The notes: generated by a model from the letters alone, not told the origin. A DNA stretch of 64,000 nucleotides from Paenibacillus sp. J31TS4 (GCF_018403265.1 NZ_BOSI01000001.1:2108001-2172000); one strand, 5' to 3'. Shown: positions 27,170-36,195, counted from the first letter of the stretch. Numbers and translations: made by a program.

Positions 27170-27260
27170 AGCAAGAACACCTCTTCTCCCGTTGTTTGTA
27201 TTTATAATTATACAGTAGTATGTATTTTTATTCAATAGGCGATAAAAAAAGTTCCGGCGG

Positions 27261-27878
27261 CTACACGGCTGCAGCCAACCGGTACATCAGATAGAGCGCG
27301 ACGCCCCAAATCATCAGGGCCGAAGCTTTGTTGACCACCTTCATCAGCCCGCCCGTCTTGTCCAGGCTACCGAGCAGCCTGCCGGCGAGCGCGAGTCCGA
27401 TAAACCAGAGCCAGGACACCGCTATGCACGTGAATGCAAATGCCCATTTCTCGGCCCCCGCATAGCTCAGCGAGCTCGTTCCGATCACCCCAACCGTGTC
27501 CAGAATCGCGTGGGGATTGAGCAGCGACACCGAAGCGGCGAACGCAGCCTGCTTACGGGCCGATACCTCCACCGCTTCTCCATCCCGCCCGGCCGGCTTG
27601 CTCCGCCAGACGGACCAGCCCATATAGAGCAGGAATAGGATGCCGACCGCGAACAGGCCGGTCTGCAGCCAAGCCGCTGACAGAATGAGAACCGAGACGC
27701 CCAGCACCGCGGCCGAGATAAGCAGCGTGTCGCACAGCGCAGCGGTCAGGACGGCTGGCAGCGCCCGGGCGAACCGGGCATGCGCCGCCCCTTGGCTGAA
27801 GATAAATACATTTTGCGCTCCCAGGGGCAGGATTAGCCCGATGGCGAGCAAAAAGCCATGCAGAATCGATGCGATCAT
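27261..27878 (-). CDS. LysE/ArgO-family amino-acid exporter
   Basis: A 205-residue membrane protein with six hydrophobic segments. It opens with HGFLLAIGLILPLGAQNVFIFSQG, the conserved first helix of LysE/ArgO exporters, and carries SLLNPHAILDTVGVIG. It probably exports a basic amino acid, arginine or lysine. It is 41 bases downstream of cysK on the same strand. No clear ribosome binding site precedes the ATG, so the start is less certain than the identity. Confidence 0.85.
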   Translation of the reverse strand: MIASILHGFLLAIGLILPLGAQNVFIFSQGAAHARFARALPAVLTAALCDTLLISAAVLGVSVLILSAAWLQTGLFAVGILFLLYMGWSVWRSKPAGRDGEAVEVSARKQAAFAASVSLLNPHAILDTVGVIGTSSLSYAGAEKWAFAFTCIAVSWLWFIGLALAGRLLGSLDKTGGLMKVVNKASALMIWGVALYLMYRLAAAV

Positions 27879-27919
27879 TTGCAGTGTTCGTTCCGTTCTA
27901 AGTTAGAGTCGTTCTAGAT

Positions 27920-28840
27920 CTAGAAAATCCCCATGCTCAGGTACCGCTCCCCGGTATCCGGCGCGATGCAGAGAACCCGCTTGCCCTGTCCCAGCTTCTT
28001 GGCGAGCTGGATCGAAGCCCAAATGGTGGCGCCGGCCGAAGGTCCGACCAGGATCCCCTCCTTGCTGCCCATGTCGCGCGTCGTCTGCAGCGCATCCTCG
28101 TCCGCTACCTGCACGATCTCATCGAACACGCTCGTGTTCAGCGTATCCGGTATGAACCCCGGGCTTGTCCCGACGAGGACGTGCGGCCCCGGCTTGCCTC
28201 CGGACAGAACGGGAGAGCCCTGTGGCTCCACGACCTGAATATACAGATTCGGAAGCTTTTCGCGCAGCGTCTCGCCCGTGCCCGTAATGGTCCCCCCGGT
28301 ACCGGAGCTGGCGACGAACGCATCCAGCTTGCCGTCCATCTGCTCCAGAATTTCAAGCGCCGTCGTCTTCCGGTGAATATCCGGGTTGGCTGGATTCTCG
28401 AACTGCTGCGGGATGAAGCTGTCCGGAATCTGCTCCTTCAGCTCGGCCGCCTTACGGATCGCTCCAGGCATCCGTTCCGATGCCGGCGTGAGCACCACCT
28501 CGGCGCCGTATGCCTTGAGCAGATTGATACGTTCCTTGGTCATGTTGTCGGGCATGACGAGAATCGCCCGGTAGCCTTTGGCGGCGGCATTCATCGCGAG
28601 ACCGATCCCCGTATTGCCGCTCGTGGGCTCGATAATCGTCGAGCCCGGCTTGAGCACGCCGTCCAGCTCCGCCTGGCGGATCATATTGTAAGCGGCGCGG
28701 TCCTTGACGCTACCGCTCGGATTGAAGTACTCCAGCTTGACATACACCTCGGCATCCTGCTCGCCGACCAGCCGATTGAGACGGACGACCGGCGTATCGC
28801 CGATCAGCTCGGTAATGCTGTTCACTACTCTTGCAGTCAT
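27920..28840 (-). CDS. cysK: cysteine synthase CysK (O-acetylserine sulfhydrylase)
   Basis: PLP enzyme making cysteine from O-acetylserine and sulfide. The 306 residues carry K46 in NPSGSVKDRAA, the EPTSGNTGIGLAM substrate loop, the phosphate-cradle GTGGTITG and a C-terminal GPSAGATIWAS. ATG 28840 has GGAGAGG upstream; the frame extends 5' into the MFS gene tail but without homology. Lies between an MFS transporter and the LysE exporter. Confidence 0.95.
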   Translation of the reverse strand: MTARVVNSITELIGDTPVVRLNRLVGEQDAEVYVKLEYFNPSGSVKDRAAYNMIRQAELDGVLKPGSTIIEPTSGNTGIGLAMNAAAKGYRAILVMPDNMTKERINLLKAYGAEVVLTPASERMPGAIRKAAELKEQIPDSFIPQQFENPANPDIHRKTTALEILEQMDGKLDAFVASSGTGGTITGTGETLREKLPNLYIQVVEPQGSPVLSGGKPGPHVLVGTSPGFIPDTLNTSVFDEIVQVADEDALQTTRDMGSKEGILVGPSAGATIWASIQLAKKLGQGKRVLCIAPDTGERYLSMGIF

Positions 28841-28896
28841 CTCGTTCCTCTCCTCCTGCTCTCTTCTTACTCTTACGCCCGTTTTCTTATTCCTAC

Positions 28897-30327
28897 TTAT
28901 TTTATAGGTTTTGTCATGACGGCGCAAGCCGCAGAACCGGCTTCCTCCGGCTCCTCCCCGGCGCTGCCAGACTCGGTCTCCAGAGGGGCCCCCTCCGCCA
29001 GACGCGCCCCGCGATGCCGGGCACGAACGGCGGAAGTAGTTCTTTCCTCTCCTGCTTGGCCGCTCTCGGGACTCTCGTCTCCTCCCGCACCGCCCGGTCC
29101 GAGCCAGGGCCGGAGGAAGAACCAGGTCAACAGCGGCGCGCTCCCGGTCGCGAGCAGGAATACGTTGAGCCGCATCGGCGTCACCGAGCCTGCCAGCAGC
29201 ACCAGGAACAGGACGGTCCCCGCGACCCGGCCGGAGCTGAGCAGCAGCTCGCGCAGCACAATGTACTCCACCCTCCGTTCGGCATTATCCTCCGAGCGCC
29301 CGATCAGGTCGAAGACGATCGACGTCGACGGCACGAGGAGGAGAGGGAGGAACAGCGAGGTGCCGATGCCGAAGAGCAGCAGCGTCGTATAGTTAATCGC
29401 GTGAAAGAACGGCAGGAGCACAAGAATCGACATGGCGATCCCGGCCAGCATGCCGAACTTCCGATACCGAGGCTTCAGCCAATGGCCGACAGCCCAAAAG
29501 CTGACGAGGGAGACGCCGGAGGTGATCAGCGAGAAGTTCCCGAGCTTCTGCTCGTTGCGCGTGGCAATGTAGACAAGCAGACCGATCAGGAACGAAAAGA
29601 CGCCCTCGCGCACGCCCTGGGCCGCCATGGCCGCTCCGATCCGTCTCCACGGGTGGCGGGGCCTTGCCAGCTGGCGGAAGCCGTAGAACCAGTCGTAGCG
29701 GCCGAGCGGCGGACGTTTTTTGAGGAAGAAGCTCAGGACGACGGTGCCGAGAAAGATGGCCAGCGAGAGACTGAAAATAAGGCGATAGCCGGTTGACGCC
29801 GTCATCCGGGTAATGAGGAAGCCTGAGATCCAGGGCGCGAGCATGCCGGCCAGCGAGCCGAGGAGGCCTCCCCAGCCGTTAAACCGGTCGCGCGTATCGG
29901 GATCGGTCACTTCGAAGTAGACGACGTTAGCGGCAGCCCAAAACAGGCCCATGGCCGCCCCCTGCACTCCGCCGAGCAGCCAGACGTAATGGACGGCCTT
30001 GGGCCCGAGCAAGAGAACGCCCGCGTAGAATAGCGCCGAGACGGCGATCCCGGCCCGCAGCGTATTCATCTTGTTCGCTTCCTTGACCCATTTGCCCGCA
30101 AGCCAGAAGAAGGCCGCAAGCAGCAGCTGCGTGGCAAGGAAAAACTGGGCGATCATGCCGTAATCGTTCTTCACCTTCCATAGGTAAATGCTGACGAAAG
30201 TGCCGGACAGGGCGTTGGCGATCGTGTACAGCGTCTGCACGAGGAGGAGCAGCCGGCATTGGCCGGACAGCCGGGCGGCGGCCCGTTCCGAATGCCCGCC
30301 GGCCCCTTGAGTAGCCGCGTTCCGCAT
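28897..30327 (-). CDS. major facilitator superfamily transporter
   Basis: A 476-residue transporter with twelve hydrophobic segments. The start is taken at ATG 30327 (MRNAATQGAGG), which has AAGGGGG upstream; the open frame continues to 30462 but the added residues are not hydrophobic or conserved. It resembles YqgE/YwoG-type uncharacterised Bacillales permeases (LYLWKVKNDYGMIAQF, DRFNGWGGLLGSLAGM). The last 60 residues are a charged Gly/Glu/Arg-rich tail ending VMTKPIK, longer than usual. Substrate unknown. Confidence 0.8.
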   Translation of the reverse strand: MRNAATQGAGGHSERAAARLSGQCRLLLLVQTLYTIANALSGTFVSIYLWKVKNDYGMIAQFFLATQLLLAAFFWLAGKWVKEANKMNTLRAGIAVSALFYAGVLLLGPKAVHYVWLLGGVQGAAMGLFWAAANVVYFEVTDPDTRDRFNGWGGLLGSLAGMLAPWISGFLITRMTASTGYRLIFSLSLAIFLGTVVLSFFLKKRPPLGRYDWFYGFRQLARPRHPWRRIGAAMAAQGVREGVFSFLIGLLVYIATRNEQKLGNFSLITSGVSLVSFWAVGHWLKPRYRKFGMLAGIAMSILVLLPFFHAINYTTLLLFGIGTSLFLPLLLVPSTSIVFDLIGRSEDNAERRVEYIVLRELLLSSGRVAGTVLFLVLLAGSVTPMRLNVFLLATGSAPLLTWFFLRPWLGPGGAGGDESPESGQAGEERTTSAVRARHRGARLAEGAPLETESGSAGEEPEEAGSAACAVMTKPIK

Positions 30328-30517
30328 AAGGCGTTGTGCCCCCTTCCGCAAGGTTGGCGTTCTTCTTGAGTAAGATGCCCCAACAAGCGGCAGGGCATGA
30401 CCGCCTTCCAGAAGGTTCCGGGCACAGCCAGCCCCTCCGCTCCCCGCTCTCTCCTGAACCAAATTCCCGCATAAAGTCTGGCCCTGCGAGCGATTCTCTT
30501 ACCAGGGGGGGCTAAAC

Positions 30518-30561
30518 GAAAAAGCAGCGCCTGCCGGAAAAAACCGGCTTACGCTGCTTTG
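30518..30561 (-). terminator. intrinsic terminator after the zinc-ribbon gene
   Basis: Minus-strand AAAGCAGCG and CGCTGCTTTTTC arms enclose a second CCGG stem with a T-rich loop. It ends the PspA-side gene group and separates it from the MFS gene. Confidence 0.8.
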
Positions 30562-30596
30562 GTTGCTAGCCCTAGAGGCCTCGGTATACTCTCGCT

Positions 30597-31091
30597 TTAG
30601 GCTCCGCCCTTGATCGCGCGAATGACGGCCTCGCGGTCTTCGTCTGCCAGGTAGGCGGACAGCTGGAAGCAGGACGGACAGAGGAACAGCCGCTCTCGGA
30701 ACGGCGCCGCGAGGAACGGCTTCGGCAGCGCGGCCGGCGTGTCCGGCTCAAAGGCGGACTCCGCCACCGTGCGCATGCCTGCGTACAGCATCGGCTCCTT
30801 GCAGTGCGGGCATTCGGGAGCCTCGTCCTGCTGCCGCTGCAGCAGCTCGACGGTCTCGTCGTATTCGTCCCGGTACACCGGCTCGGCGCTGACGTCTTCG
30901 TCCGGGTAAGCACCGGTCTCCCCCGCTTCTGCCTCGTCTTCCTCTTCTCCGCTCAAAAAAGAAAACGAGACGGTGCGGTAATCGTCCAGCTCATTATAGC
31001 AATACGGGCACTCCTTCTCCGGCCCGATCTCCGGGTCCCAGACGATCTCCGTCTGGCACCACGGGCATACGGTCGTTTGTTGGTCGCTCAT
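30597..31091 (-). CDS. double zinc-ribbon protein of unknown function
   Basis: A 164-residue soluble protein with two four-cysteine zinc ribbons: C9/C12/C28/C31 (CPWC, CPYC) and C94/C97/C138/C141 (CPHC, CPSC), separated by an acidic linker rich in Glu/Asp (about 48-75). The C terminus EDREAVIRAIKGGA is helical. I do not recognise a named family. It is the last gene of a same-strand set with the mini membrane protein, DUF350 and PspA, which suggests an adaptor or chaperone-like role in envelope stress, by inference. Confidence 0.75.
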   Translation of the reverse strand: MSDQQTTVCPWCQTEIVWDPEIGPEKECPYCYNELDDYRTVSFSFLSGEEEDEAEAGETGAYPDEDVSAEPVYRDEYDETVELLQRQQDEAPECPHCKEPMLYAGMRTVAESAFEPDTPAALPKPFLAAPFRERLFLCPSCFQLSAYLADEDREAVIRAIKGGA

Positions 31092-31119
31092 GGCCGCGGC
31101 CTCCTTTATTTGCTCTCAG

Positions 31120-31200
31120 TCAGTGGGTAACAAAATAATACACCCCAAGGCCGAGAAAAATCAAAGCGGCGGCAAACAAGCTTCCCCACAGATACTTCAT
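31120..31200 (-). CDS. 26-residue single-span membrane peptide
   Basis: ATG at 31200, stop at 31120. The product is Met-Lys-Tyr-Leu-Trp-Gly then a 17-residue hydrophobic segment (LFAAALIFLGLGVYYFV) ending Thr-His. AAGGAG lies 13 bases upstream and a second AGGA six bases upstream of the ATG. It sits in the 195-base gap between the DUF350 and zinc-ribbon genes on the same strand. Hydrophobicity, start site and position support a real small gene; no family recognised. Confidence 0.6.
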   Translation of the reverse strand: MKYLWGSLFAAALIFLGLGVYYFVTH

Positions 31201-31285
31201 CTGGCGTCCTACGCTCCTTCTTGTCCCCCGCTTCAGCCCCGGCAATAGAGCGGAAGCGGAGGCCTTTATGCTGCGGCTGGCGGCG

Positions 31286-31711
31286 TCAGGTCACGCTTGC
31301 TCCAATGACGTACGAGATCGAGACCGAGATGAGGAACGAGACAAGACCGACGGCGCGGTTGTCCTTTTTGATCTCCACCTCGATTTTGAAGTACGGAGTG
31401 AGCAGCTCGAATATGTAATAGGCGGCCAATAGCAGAACAAACCCGTAGCTGGACCAGACGATCGATTCGAGCAGCGTGTCGTTGTTCAGAATCGCGAACC
31501 GGAAGATGTTGCAGATCCCGAAGATCTTGCCGCCGGTCGCCATCGCGACGGAGACGTTCCCCTTCTTGATCTCATCCCAGTCGTTGTAATGCGTGACGAA
31601 ATTAAAGATCGTCATGAAGACGATGAGCGCGAGAATCGCGACGGTAAAAAAAGTCAGCGTCTCAAAATACGGATTGGCCATCAGCCGATCCAACTGCTGC
31701 TCGTTGCTCAT
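31286..31711 (-). CDS. DUF350 family membrane protein
   Basis: A 141-residue protein with four hydrophobic segments in two repeats (about 18-40, 58-72, 82-105, 118-138), matching the DUF350 layout. Motifs NFVTHYNDWDEIKKGNVSVAMATGGKIFG and the second-half KDNRAVGLVSF are family-like. DUF350 genes are often next to pspA homologues. Here it is 125 bases downstream of pspA on the same strand. Confidence 0.82.
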   Translation of the reverse strand: MSNEQQLDRLMANPYFETLTFFTVAILALIVFMTIFNFVTHYNDWDEIKKGNVSVAMATGGKIFGICNIFRFAILNNDTLLESIVWSSYGFVLLLAAYYIFELLTPYFKIEVEIKKDNRAVGLVSFLISVSISYVIGASVT

Positions 31712-31836
31712 GGGAGCCCTCCCTGCAAGATGGTAAGGCGGCGGCAGTCCGCCGTCCCGCCCTTCGGACCAAGCGTTTCCTTACGGAGAAAGACCGGAGA
31801 CATGGCTGTCCCCGGTCCCGGCTCCGCTCGAGGAGC

Positions 31837-32517
31837 TTATTGCTGGTCTTTCTTCGCGGCGAGCTTCGCCTTCAGCGCGGCCAGCTCGTCGTCCACTCCG
31901 TCGTTCGAACCGAGCTTGTTCAGCTCGTCGTCCAGCGTGCGGTTGGAGTCGCGCAGATCCGAGCTCGCCTGGGCTTCGGCTTCCATCTGGAGCACCTTCT
32001 CGGACATCCGGTCGAACCCGCGGGCAGCGTTGTCGGAGCCGAAGCCCGACATGGCCTGGTTGATCTGCTTCTGGGCTTTGGCAGCTTCGGCGCGCGCCAC
32101 GAGCAGGTCCTTCTTGTTCTTCATCTTGCTGTACTCGTCCTTCATCTCGGACAACTGCTTGCGCAGACGGTCGGCATTGTCCTTGGCGATGACGTACTGC
32201 TTGTGCATCTCCTCGAAACGGGTCTGGTGCTGCTTCTTATCTTCAAGTGCACGGCGGGCGAGGTCCTCGTTGTTCTGCTCGAGCGCCTTCATCGCCTGAG
32301 CTTCGCGCTTCTGCACCATCTCTTCGGCTTCCTCGTACTGCTGCTTGAACTTCTTCTCAACGGCGATTTGCTTCGCTACGGCCGCTTCCGCATCCATAAT
32401 GTCCTGCTCCATATCGCGCAGGAACTGGTTCAGCATCTTGACCGGGTCTTCGGCGCGGTCCAGCAGATCGTTGATCGAAGCGGCAGTGAGGTCTCTTAAA
32501 CGTTTGAAAATACCCAT
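31837..32517 (-). CDS. pspA: PspA/IM30 family membrane-stress protein
   Basis: An ESCRT-III-like protein that binds and stabilises the inner leaflet of the membrane. It has 226 residues, an amphipathic N-terminal helix (MGIFKRLRDLTAASINDLLDRAEDP) and long helices through about residue 190 with heptads, then a short tail. ATG 32517 follows AAGGAGG; the frame extends 5' without family match. It is the first of four same-strand genes with DUF350, a mini membrane peptide and a zinc-ribbon protein. No PspF-type regulator nearby. Confidence 0.92.
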   Translation of the reverse strand: MGIFKRLRDLTAASINDLLDRAEDPVKMLNQFLRDMEQDIMDAEAAVAKQIAVEKKFKQQYEEAEEMVQKREAQAMKALEQNNEDLARRALEDKKQHQTRFEEMHKQYVIAKDNADRLRKQLSEMKDEYSKMKNKKDLLVARAEAAKAQKQINQAMSGFGSDNAARGFDRMSEKVLQMEAEAQASSDLRDSNRTLDDELNKLGSNDGVDDELAALKAKLAAKKDQQ

Positions 32518-32636
32518 AGTCGGAAACAGCCTCCTTGATTTATCGGAATTCGCTTGTGAACGGTTCATGAACGTCCTTACATCCTCTTTATACGGGGACG
32601 CCGACAAGGAGTTTCAGATTCTGAGTAAAAAAATGC

Positions 32637-35012
32637 TTATTTTAGTTCTACGACAGTGACTCCGCTGCCGCCTTCCCCGTAATTGCCGAGCCGGAAGCCG
32701 GCGACGCCCCGGTGCCGCCGCAAATAATCCTGAATGCCCTGCCGGAGAACGCCGGTCCCCTTGCCGTGAATAATGTAGACCTGGTGGAAATTCGCGAGGA
32801 TCGATTCATCAAGGAACCGATCCACTTCCACGATGGACTCCTCGATGTTCAAGCCCCGCAGGTCAAGCTCGGTGCGGACGTTCTCGTCCCGCGAACGCTT
32901 GAGCCCCGTGACCGCCTTGGGCGGCTGCTGCTTGGACGTTTGGGCACCGCTCTCGCCATTGCCGACCAGCTCGATGTCGGCCTTGGCGACCTTCATTTTC
33001 ATAATGCCGAGCTGCACGAGCACATCGCTGCCGCTGATCTCGACGACATGGCCCTTCTGCCCGAGACTCGGGACACGCACCTCGTCGCCGGGCTGCACCT
33101 CCCGCGCCTTCTTCGGCGTCTTGGCGGGAGCGCCCTTTTTCTTGAGCTCGGGAACAGCCTCCTCCAGCCGGCGCTTCACGTCGATGAGCTTGTGCTCCTT
33201 GATGGCGGACTGCTCCTCGAGTGCCATCCGGCGAAGATCCGCGATAATCTCGTCCGCCTCGCGGCGGGCGCGGGCAACGGCGTCGGCCGCTTCCCGCTCG
33301 GCGCGCTCGAGCATCTTCTCGCGCTGCTCGCGGAATTTGTTCTGCTCCCGCTCCAGCTCCTGCCGCAGCGCGTCCGTCTCGGCCCGCAGCTGCTCGGCGC
33401 TCTTGCGCTCCGCCTCCGCGGTCAGCCGGTTTTCCTCCAGCGACGCGATCATCGACTCGACGCGCTGGTCCTCTTCGTTGACCTCGCCGCGCGCGTGGTC
33501 GATGATCGCCTTGTCAAGGCCGAGCCGCTCCGCGATGGCAAAGGCATTGCTTCGCCCTGGCACTCCAACGAGCAGCCGGTAGGTCGGGCTAAGCGTCTGC
33601 ACGTCGAACTCCATGCTGGCGTTGATGACGCCCTGCCGCTCGTACGCATAGGCCTTCAGCTCGCTGTAGTGCGTCGTCGCGACCATCCGGCAGCCCGTCC
33701 GGTGAATATGCTCGAGGATCGCGATGGCGAGCGCCGAGCCCTCGGCCGGGTCGGTGCCCGCCCCCACCTCGTCGAGCAGAATAAGGCTCTTGGGAGTCAT
33801 CTCCCGCAGGATGGAAATAATATTGGTCATATGGCTCGAGAACGTACTGAGGCTCTGCTCGATGCTCTGTTCGTCCCCGATGTCCGCATAGATCGCGTCG
33901 AAGACGCACAGCTCGCTGTCGTCCTCGGTCGGAACGAACAAGCCGGACATCGCCATCAAACTGAGCAGGCCGATCGTCTTGAGCGTTACCGTCTTGCCCC
34001 CGGTATTCGGCCCTGTAATGATGAGGGACGAAAACCCGCTGCCAAGCTCCACGTCGAGCGGAACGACGACCTCCCGCGCGATGAGCGGATGGCGGCCGCG
34101 CTTCAGCCTCAGGTAGCCGCGGTCGTTCATATGCGGGAGCGTCGCGCGCATCTCGCGGGCGAGCGCCGCCTTGGCGAACAGAAAATCAAGCTGCGCAAGG
34201 ATGGACAGATTCGCCAGCAAATCTCCGTTCACCTCGGCGACCTGCGCCGACAGCTTGAGCAGAATCTTCTCGACCTCCTGCTCCTCCTTGAACTTCAGCT
34301 CGCGCAGCCGGTTGTTCATCTGCACGACCGCTTCCGGCTCGATGAACAGCGTCGCCCCGGAGGCGGACTGGTCGTGGATCATGCCGCCAAAATGGCTGCG
34401 GTACTCCTGCTTGACCGGAATAACGTACCGGTCGTTGCGGATCGTAATCAGCGCTTCCTGAAGCATCTTCTGCGTCGACGAGCTGCGAAGCATCTGCTCG
34501 AGCCGCTCGCGGATGCGCGTCTCTCCCGTCCGGAGCTCGGCCCGGACACGGCCCAGCTCGGGGCTGGCCGCGTCCATGACGTACGCGTTGTCGTCAATGG
34601 CCGCCGCAATGCTCTGCTCGAGCGGACGATGCTCGACCAAGAGGCCGGACAGATCGTCCAGCAGTGGAATGGGATGGTCCTCGTGCACGCCCTGCAAGAA
34701 CCTCCGCAGCCGGCGTCCGCCGGACAGCGTACCCGCAATGTCGAGCAGCTCGGACGGGTTCAGCATGCCGCCGAGGCGGGCCCGCTTCACCGACCCTTCC
34801 ACGTCGCGGATGCCGCCGAACGGAGCGCCTCCCTTGAGGCGGTCGACCGCGAACGCCTCGTCCGTCGCCTGCAGACGGCGCTTCACTTCCTCGAGCGAGC
34901 TGCTCGGGCGGATCTCCTCGGCAACTCGGTCGCCGAGCGAAGTGGATGTATGATGGCGCAGCATGGCTACTATTTTATGAAATTCAAGTGTATGCAACAG
35001 TTTCTTATTCAA
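32637..35012 (-). CDS. mutS2: MutS2 ATPase/endonuclease with Smr domain
   Basis: The 791-residue protein acts on recombination intermediates and, in B. subtilis, on collided ribosomes. Core and clamp regions cover about 1-310; the ATPase has Walker A GPNTGGKT (334-341), Walker B ILLDE (411-415) and an H-loop TTHYSELKAYAY; a coiled-coil/KOW-type stretch follows (about 520-660), and the C-terminal Smr domain has LDLRG (716-720) and HGKG (749-752). Length is normal. Usually directly downstream of polX; here polX is missing. Confidence 0.96.
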   Translation of the reverse strand: MNKKLLHTLEFHKIVAMLRHHTSTSLGDRVAEEIRPSSSLEEVKRRLQATDEAFAVDRLKGGAPFGGIRDVEGSVKRARLGGMLNPSELLDIAGTLSGGRRLRRFLQGVHEDHPIPLLDDLSGLLVEHRPLEQSIAAAIDDNAYVMDAASPELGRVRAELRTGETRIRERLEQMLRSSSTQKMLQEALITIRNDRYVIPVKQEYRSHFGGMIHDQSASGATLFIEPEAVVQMNNRLRELKFKEEQEVEKILLKLSAQVAEVNGDLLANLSILAQLDFLFAKAALAREMRATLPHMNDRGYLRLKRGRHPLIAREVVVPLDVELGSGFSSLIITGPNTGGKTVTLKTIGLLSLMAMSGLFVPTEDDSELCVFDAIYADIGDEQSIEQSLSTFSSHMTNIISILREMTPKSLILLDEVGAGTDPAEGSALAIAILEHIHRTGCRMVATTHYSELKAYAYERQGVINASMEFDVQTLSPTYRLLVGVPGRSNAFAIAERLGLDKAIIDHARGEVNEEDQRVESMIASLEENRLTAEAERKSAEQLRAETDALRQELEREQNKFREQREKMLERAEREAADAVARARREADEIIADLRRMALEEQSAIKEHKLIDVKRRLEEAVPELKKKGAPAKTPKKAREVQPGDEVRVPSLGQKGHVVEISGSDVLVQLGIMKMKVAKADIELVGNGESGAQTSKQQPPKAVTGLKRSRDENVRTELDLRGLNIEESIVEVDRFLDESILANFHQVYIIHGKGTGVLRQGIQDYLRRHRGVAGFRLGNYGEGGSGVTVVELK

Positions 35013-35063
35013 TGGACGTTCCCTCTTTTGGTAGACTTTGCAATCTTAGTCAACATGGCTTTT

Positions 35064-35093
35064 ATTATAACGAAAGCGCGCGGGAATAGCCAA
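35064..35093 (-). promoter_or_regulatory. candidate mutS2 promoter
   Basis: Minus-strand TTGGCT (35088-35093), 18-base spacer, TATAAT (35064-35069), about 50 bases before the mutS2 start. Confidence 0.55.
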
Positions 35094-35296
35094 GGAGCGG
35101 GACACTATAACGATTTTTTCCGAAGTCGGAGGCCAATTGCACAAGTGCTATATCCCTCGCTCCCGCAGCGAAATGGGAGCAGAGTTCCCTTTTCCGGTGG
35201 CCATTTCCTCGCGTAACCGCTCGAGTCGCCGCCCATACTAACCGAGTACCGGACGGCATGGCACATCCGGATCGCCTGGCAAAAGGAGGTGGACTC

Positions 35297-35656
35297 ATGC
35301 ATATTCTCGCCCACTTGATCCGCCTGGTGGTAGCCGCCATCGTGCTGATGATCGTCAGCTGGATCGTTCCCGGCTTCTCCATCGGCAGCTTCGGCTCGGC
35401 CTTTTTGTTCGCCGTCGTCATCGCCCTGGTCGGCTGGCTGGTCGAATCTCTCTTCGGCAAACGGATCAGCCCCTTCGGCAGGGGCATCGTCGGATTTCTC
35501 GTTAGTGCGCTGGTCATCTACTTCGCCCAATTCGTCGTAGGCGGCGTGCGGGCAAGCCTGATCGGCGCCATCCTGGCCGCGCTTGTCATCGGCATTATCG
35601 ACCTGTTCGTGCCGGTAGCGACTCCGTTCAAACGCGGAGAAAAGCAGCAGAGCTAA
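35297..35656 (+). CDS. phage-holin-like four-TM protein, YvlD family
   Basis: A 119-residue membrane protein with four hydrophobic segments (about 6-25, 30-52, 62-82, 88-108) and a basic C-terminal tail (KRGEKQQS). It matches the YvlD/mycobacterial-type 4TM holin family (IVSWIVPGFSIGSFGSAFLFAVVIALV; GIIDLFVP). AAAGGAGGTG lies eight bases before ATG 35297, one of the strongest ribosome binding sites here. YvlD lies in an envelope-stress operon in B. subtilis; true phage lysis function is unlikely. Confidence 0.82.
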   Translation: MHILAHLIRLVVAAIVLMIVSWIVPGFSIGSFGSAFLFAVVIALVGWLVESLFGKRISPFGRGIVGFLVSALVIYFAQFVVGGVRASLIGAILAALVIGIIDLFVPVATPFKRGEKQQS

Positions 35657-35671
35657 CACCAAGGGACAGAC

Positions 35672-35703
35672 ACAGGCCGGGGGCACCATAGTCCCCGGCC
35701 TGT
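35672..35703 (+). terminator. GC-rich hairpin after the YvlD gene
   Basis: ACAGGCCGGGG and CCCCGGCCTGT form an 11-bp stem; the 3' tail CGGTCTGTCC is only moderately T-rich. Probable terminator. Confidence 0.55.
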
Positions 35704-35829
35704 CGGTCTGTCCTCAGGCGGTAACCCCCACCATTTGGAAAGTGTCACAGGTCTGTCACTGCAAAAAGATCCCCCCCGGAGTATGATAGAGAGCAGCAAA
35801 GCTCTTATTATCCGGAGGTGTATCTCCTA

Positions 35830-36195
35830 ATGAAAAAGACCGTAACGATTGCGCTGTCCGCCGTCCTCATGCTCGCGCTGGCCGCATGCGGCGGCCAGTC
35901 GAAGGACGCGTCCCAGGCACCGGACCCGAACGCCAAGGAACTCAAGCTCGTCGCAAGCAACTACCAATTCGACAAGCAGGAATATGTGGTGAAAAAAGGC
36001 GAGCCGCTCCAACTCGTCCTGGACGACAAGAACGGCACACACGGCGTCGAGATCAAAGGCACCAACGTCAAGCTGAGCAGCAAGTCCAAAACAGCCAGCT
36101 ATACCCCGGACAAGGCCGGCACGTATGACATCATCTGCAACGTGCCGTGCGGCGTCGGGCACGCCAACATGAAAGCTAAGCTGATCGTCGAGTAA
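35830..36195 (+). CDS. cupredoxin lipoprotein with a CuA-type metal motif
   Basis: A 121-residue lipoprotein precursor: MKKTVTIALSAVLMLALAAC with lipobox LAAC, a short linker, then a cupredoxin fold. The C-terminal metal loop C-x3-C-x3-H-x2-M (CNVPCGVGHANM) and the upstream His in GTHGVEIK reproduce the CuA-site ligand pattern of cytochrome c oxidase subunit II, without its membrane anchor or oxidase neighbours. GGAGGTG precedes ATG 35830. Possible roles: electron transfer to an oxidase, copper delivery or nitrous-oxide-type chemistry; none is shown by context. Confidence 0.82.
   Translation: MKKTVTIALSAVLMLALAACGGQSKDASQAPDPNAKELKLVASNYQFDKQEYVVKKGEPLQLVLDDKNGTHGVEIKGTNVKLSSKSKTASYTPDKAGTYDIICNVPCGVGHANMKAKLIVE

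Noticed and set aside
32712-35216. 834-residue plus-strand frame over mutS2
   Set aside because: Antisense of a fully conserved MutS2; its own residues show no family pattern.
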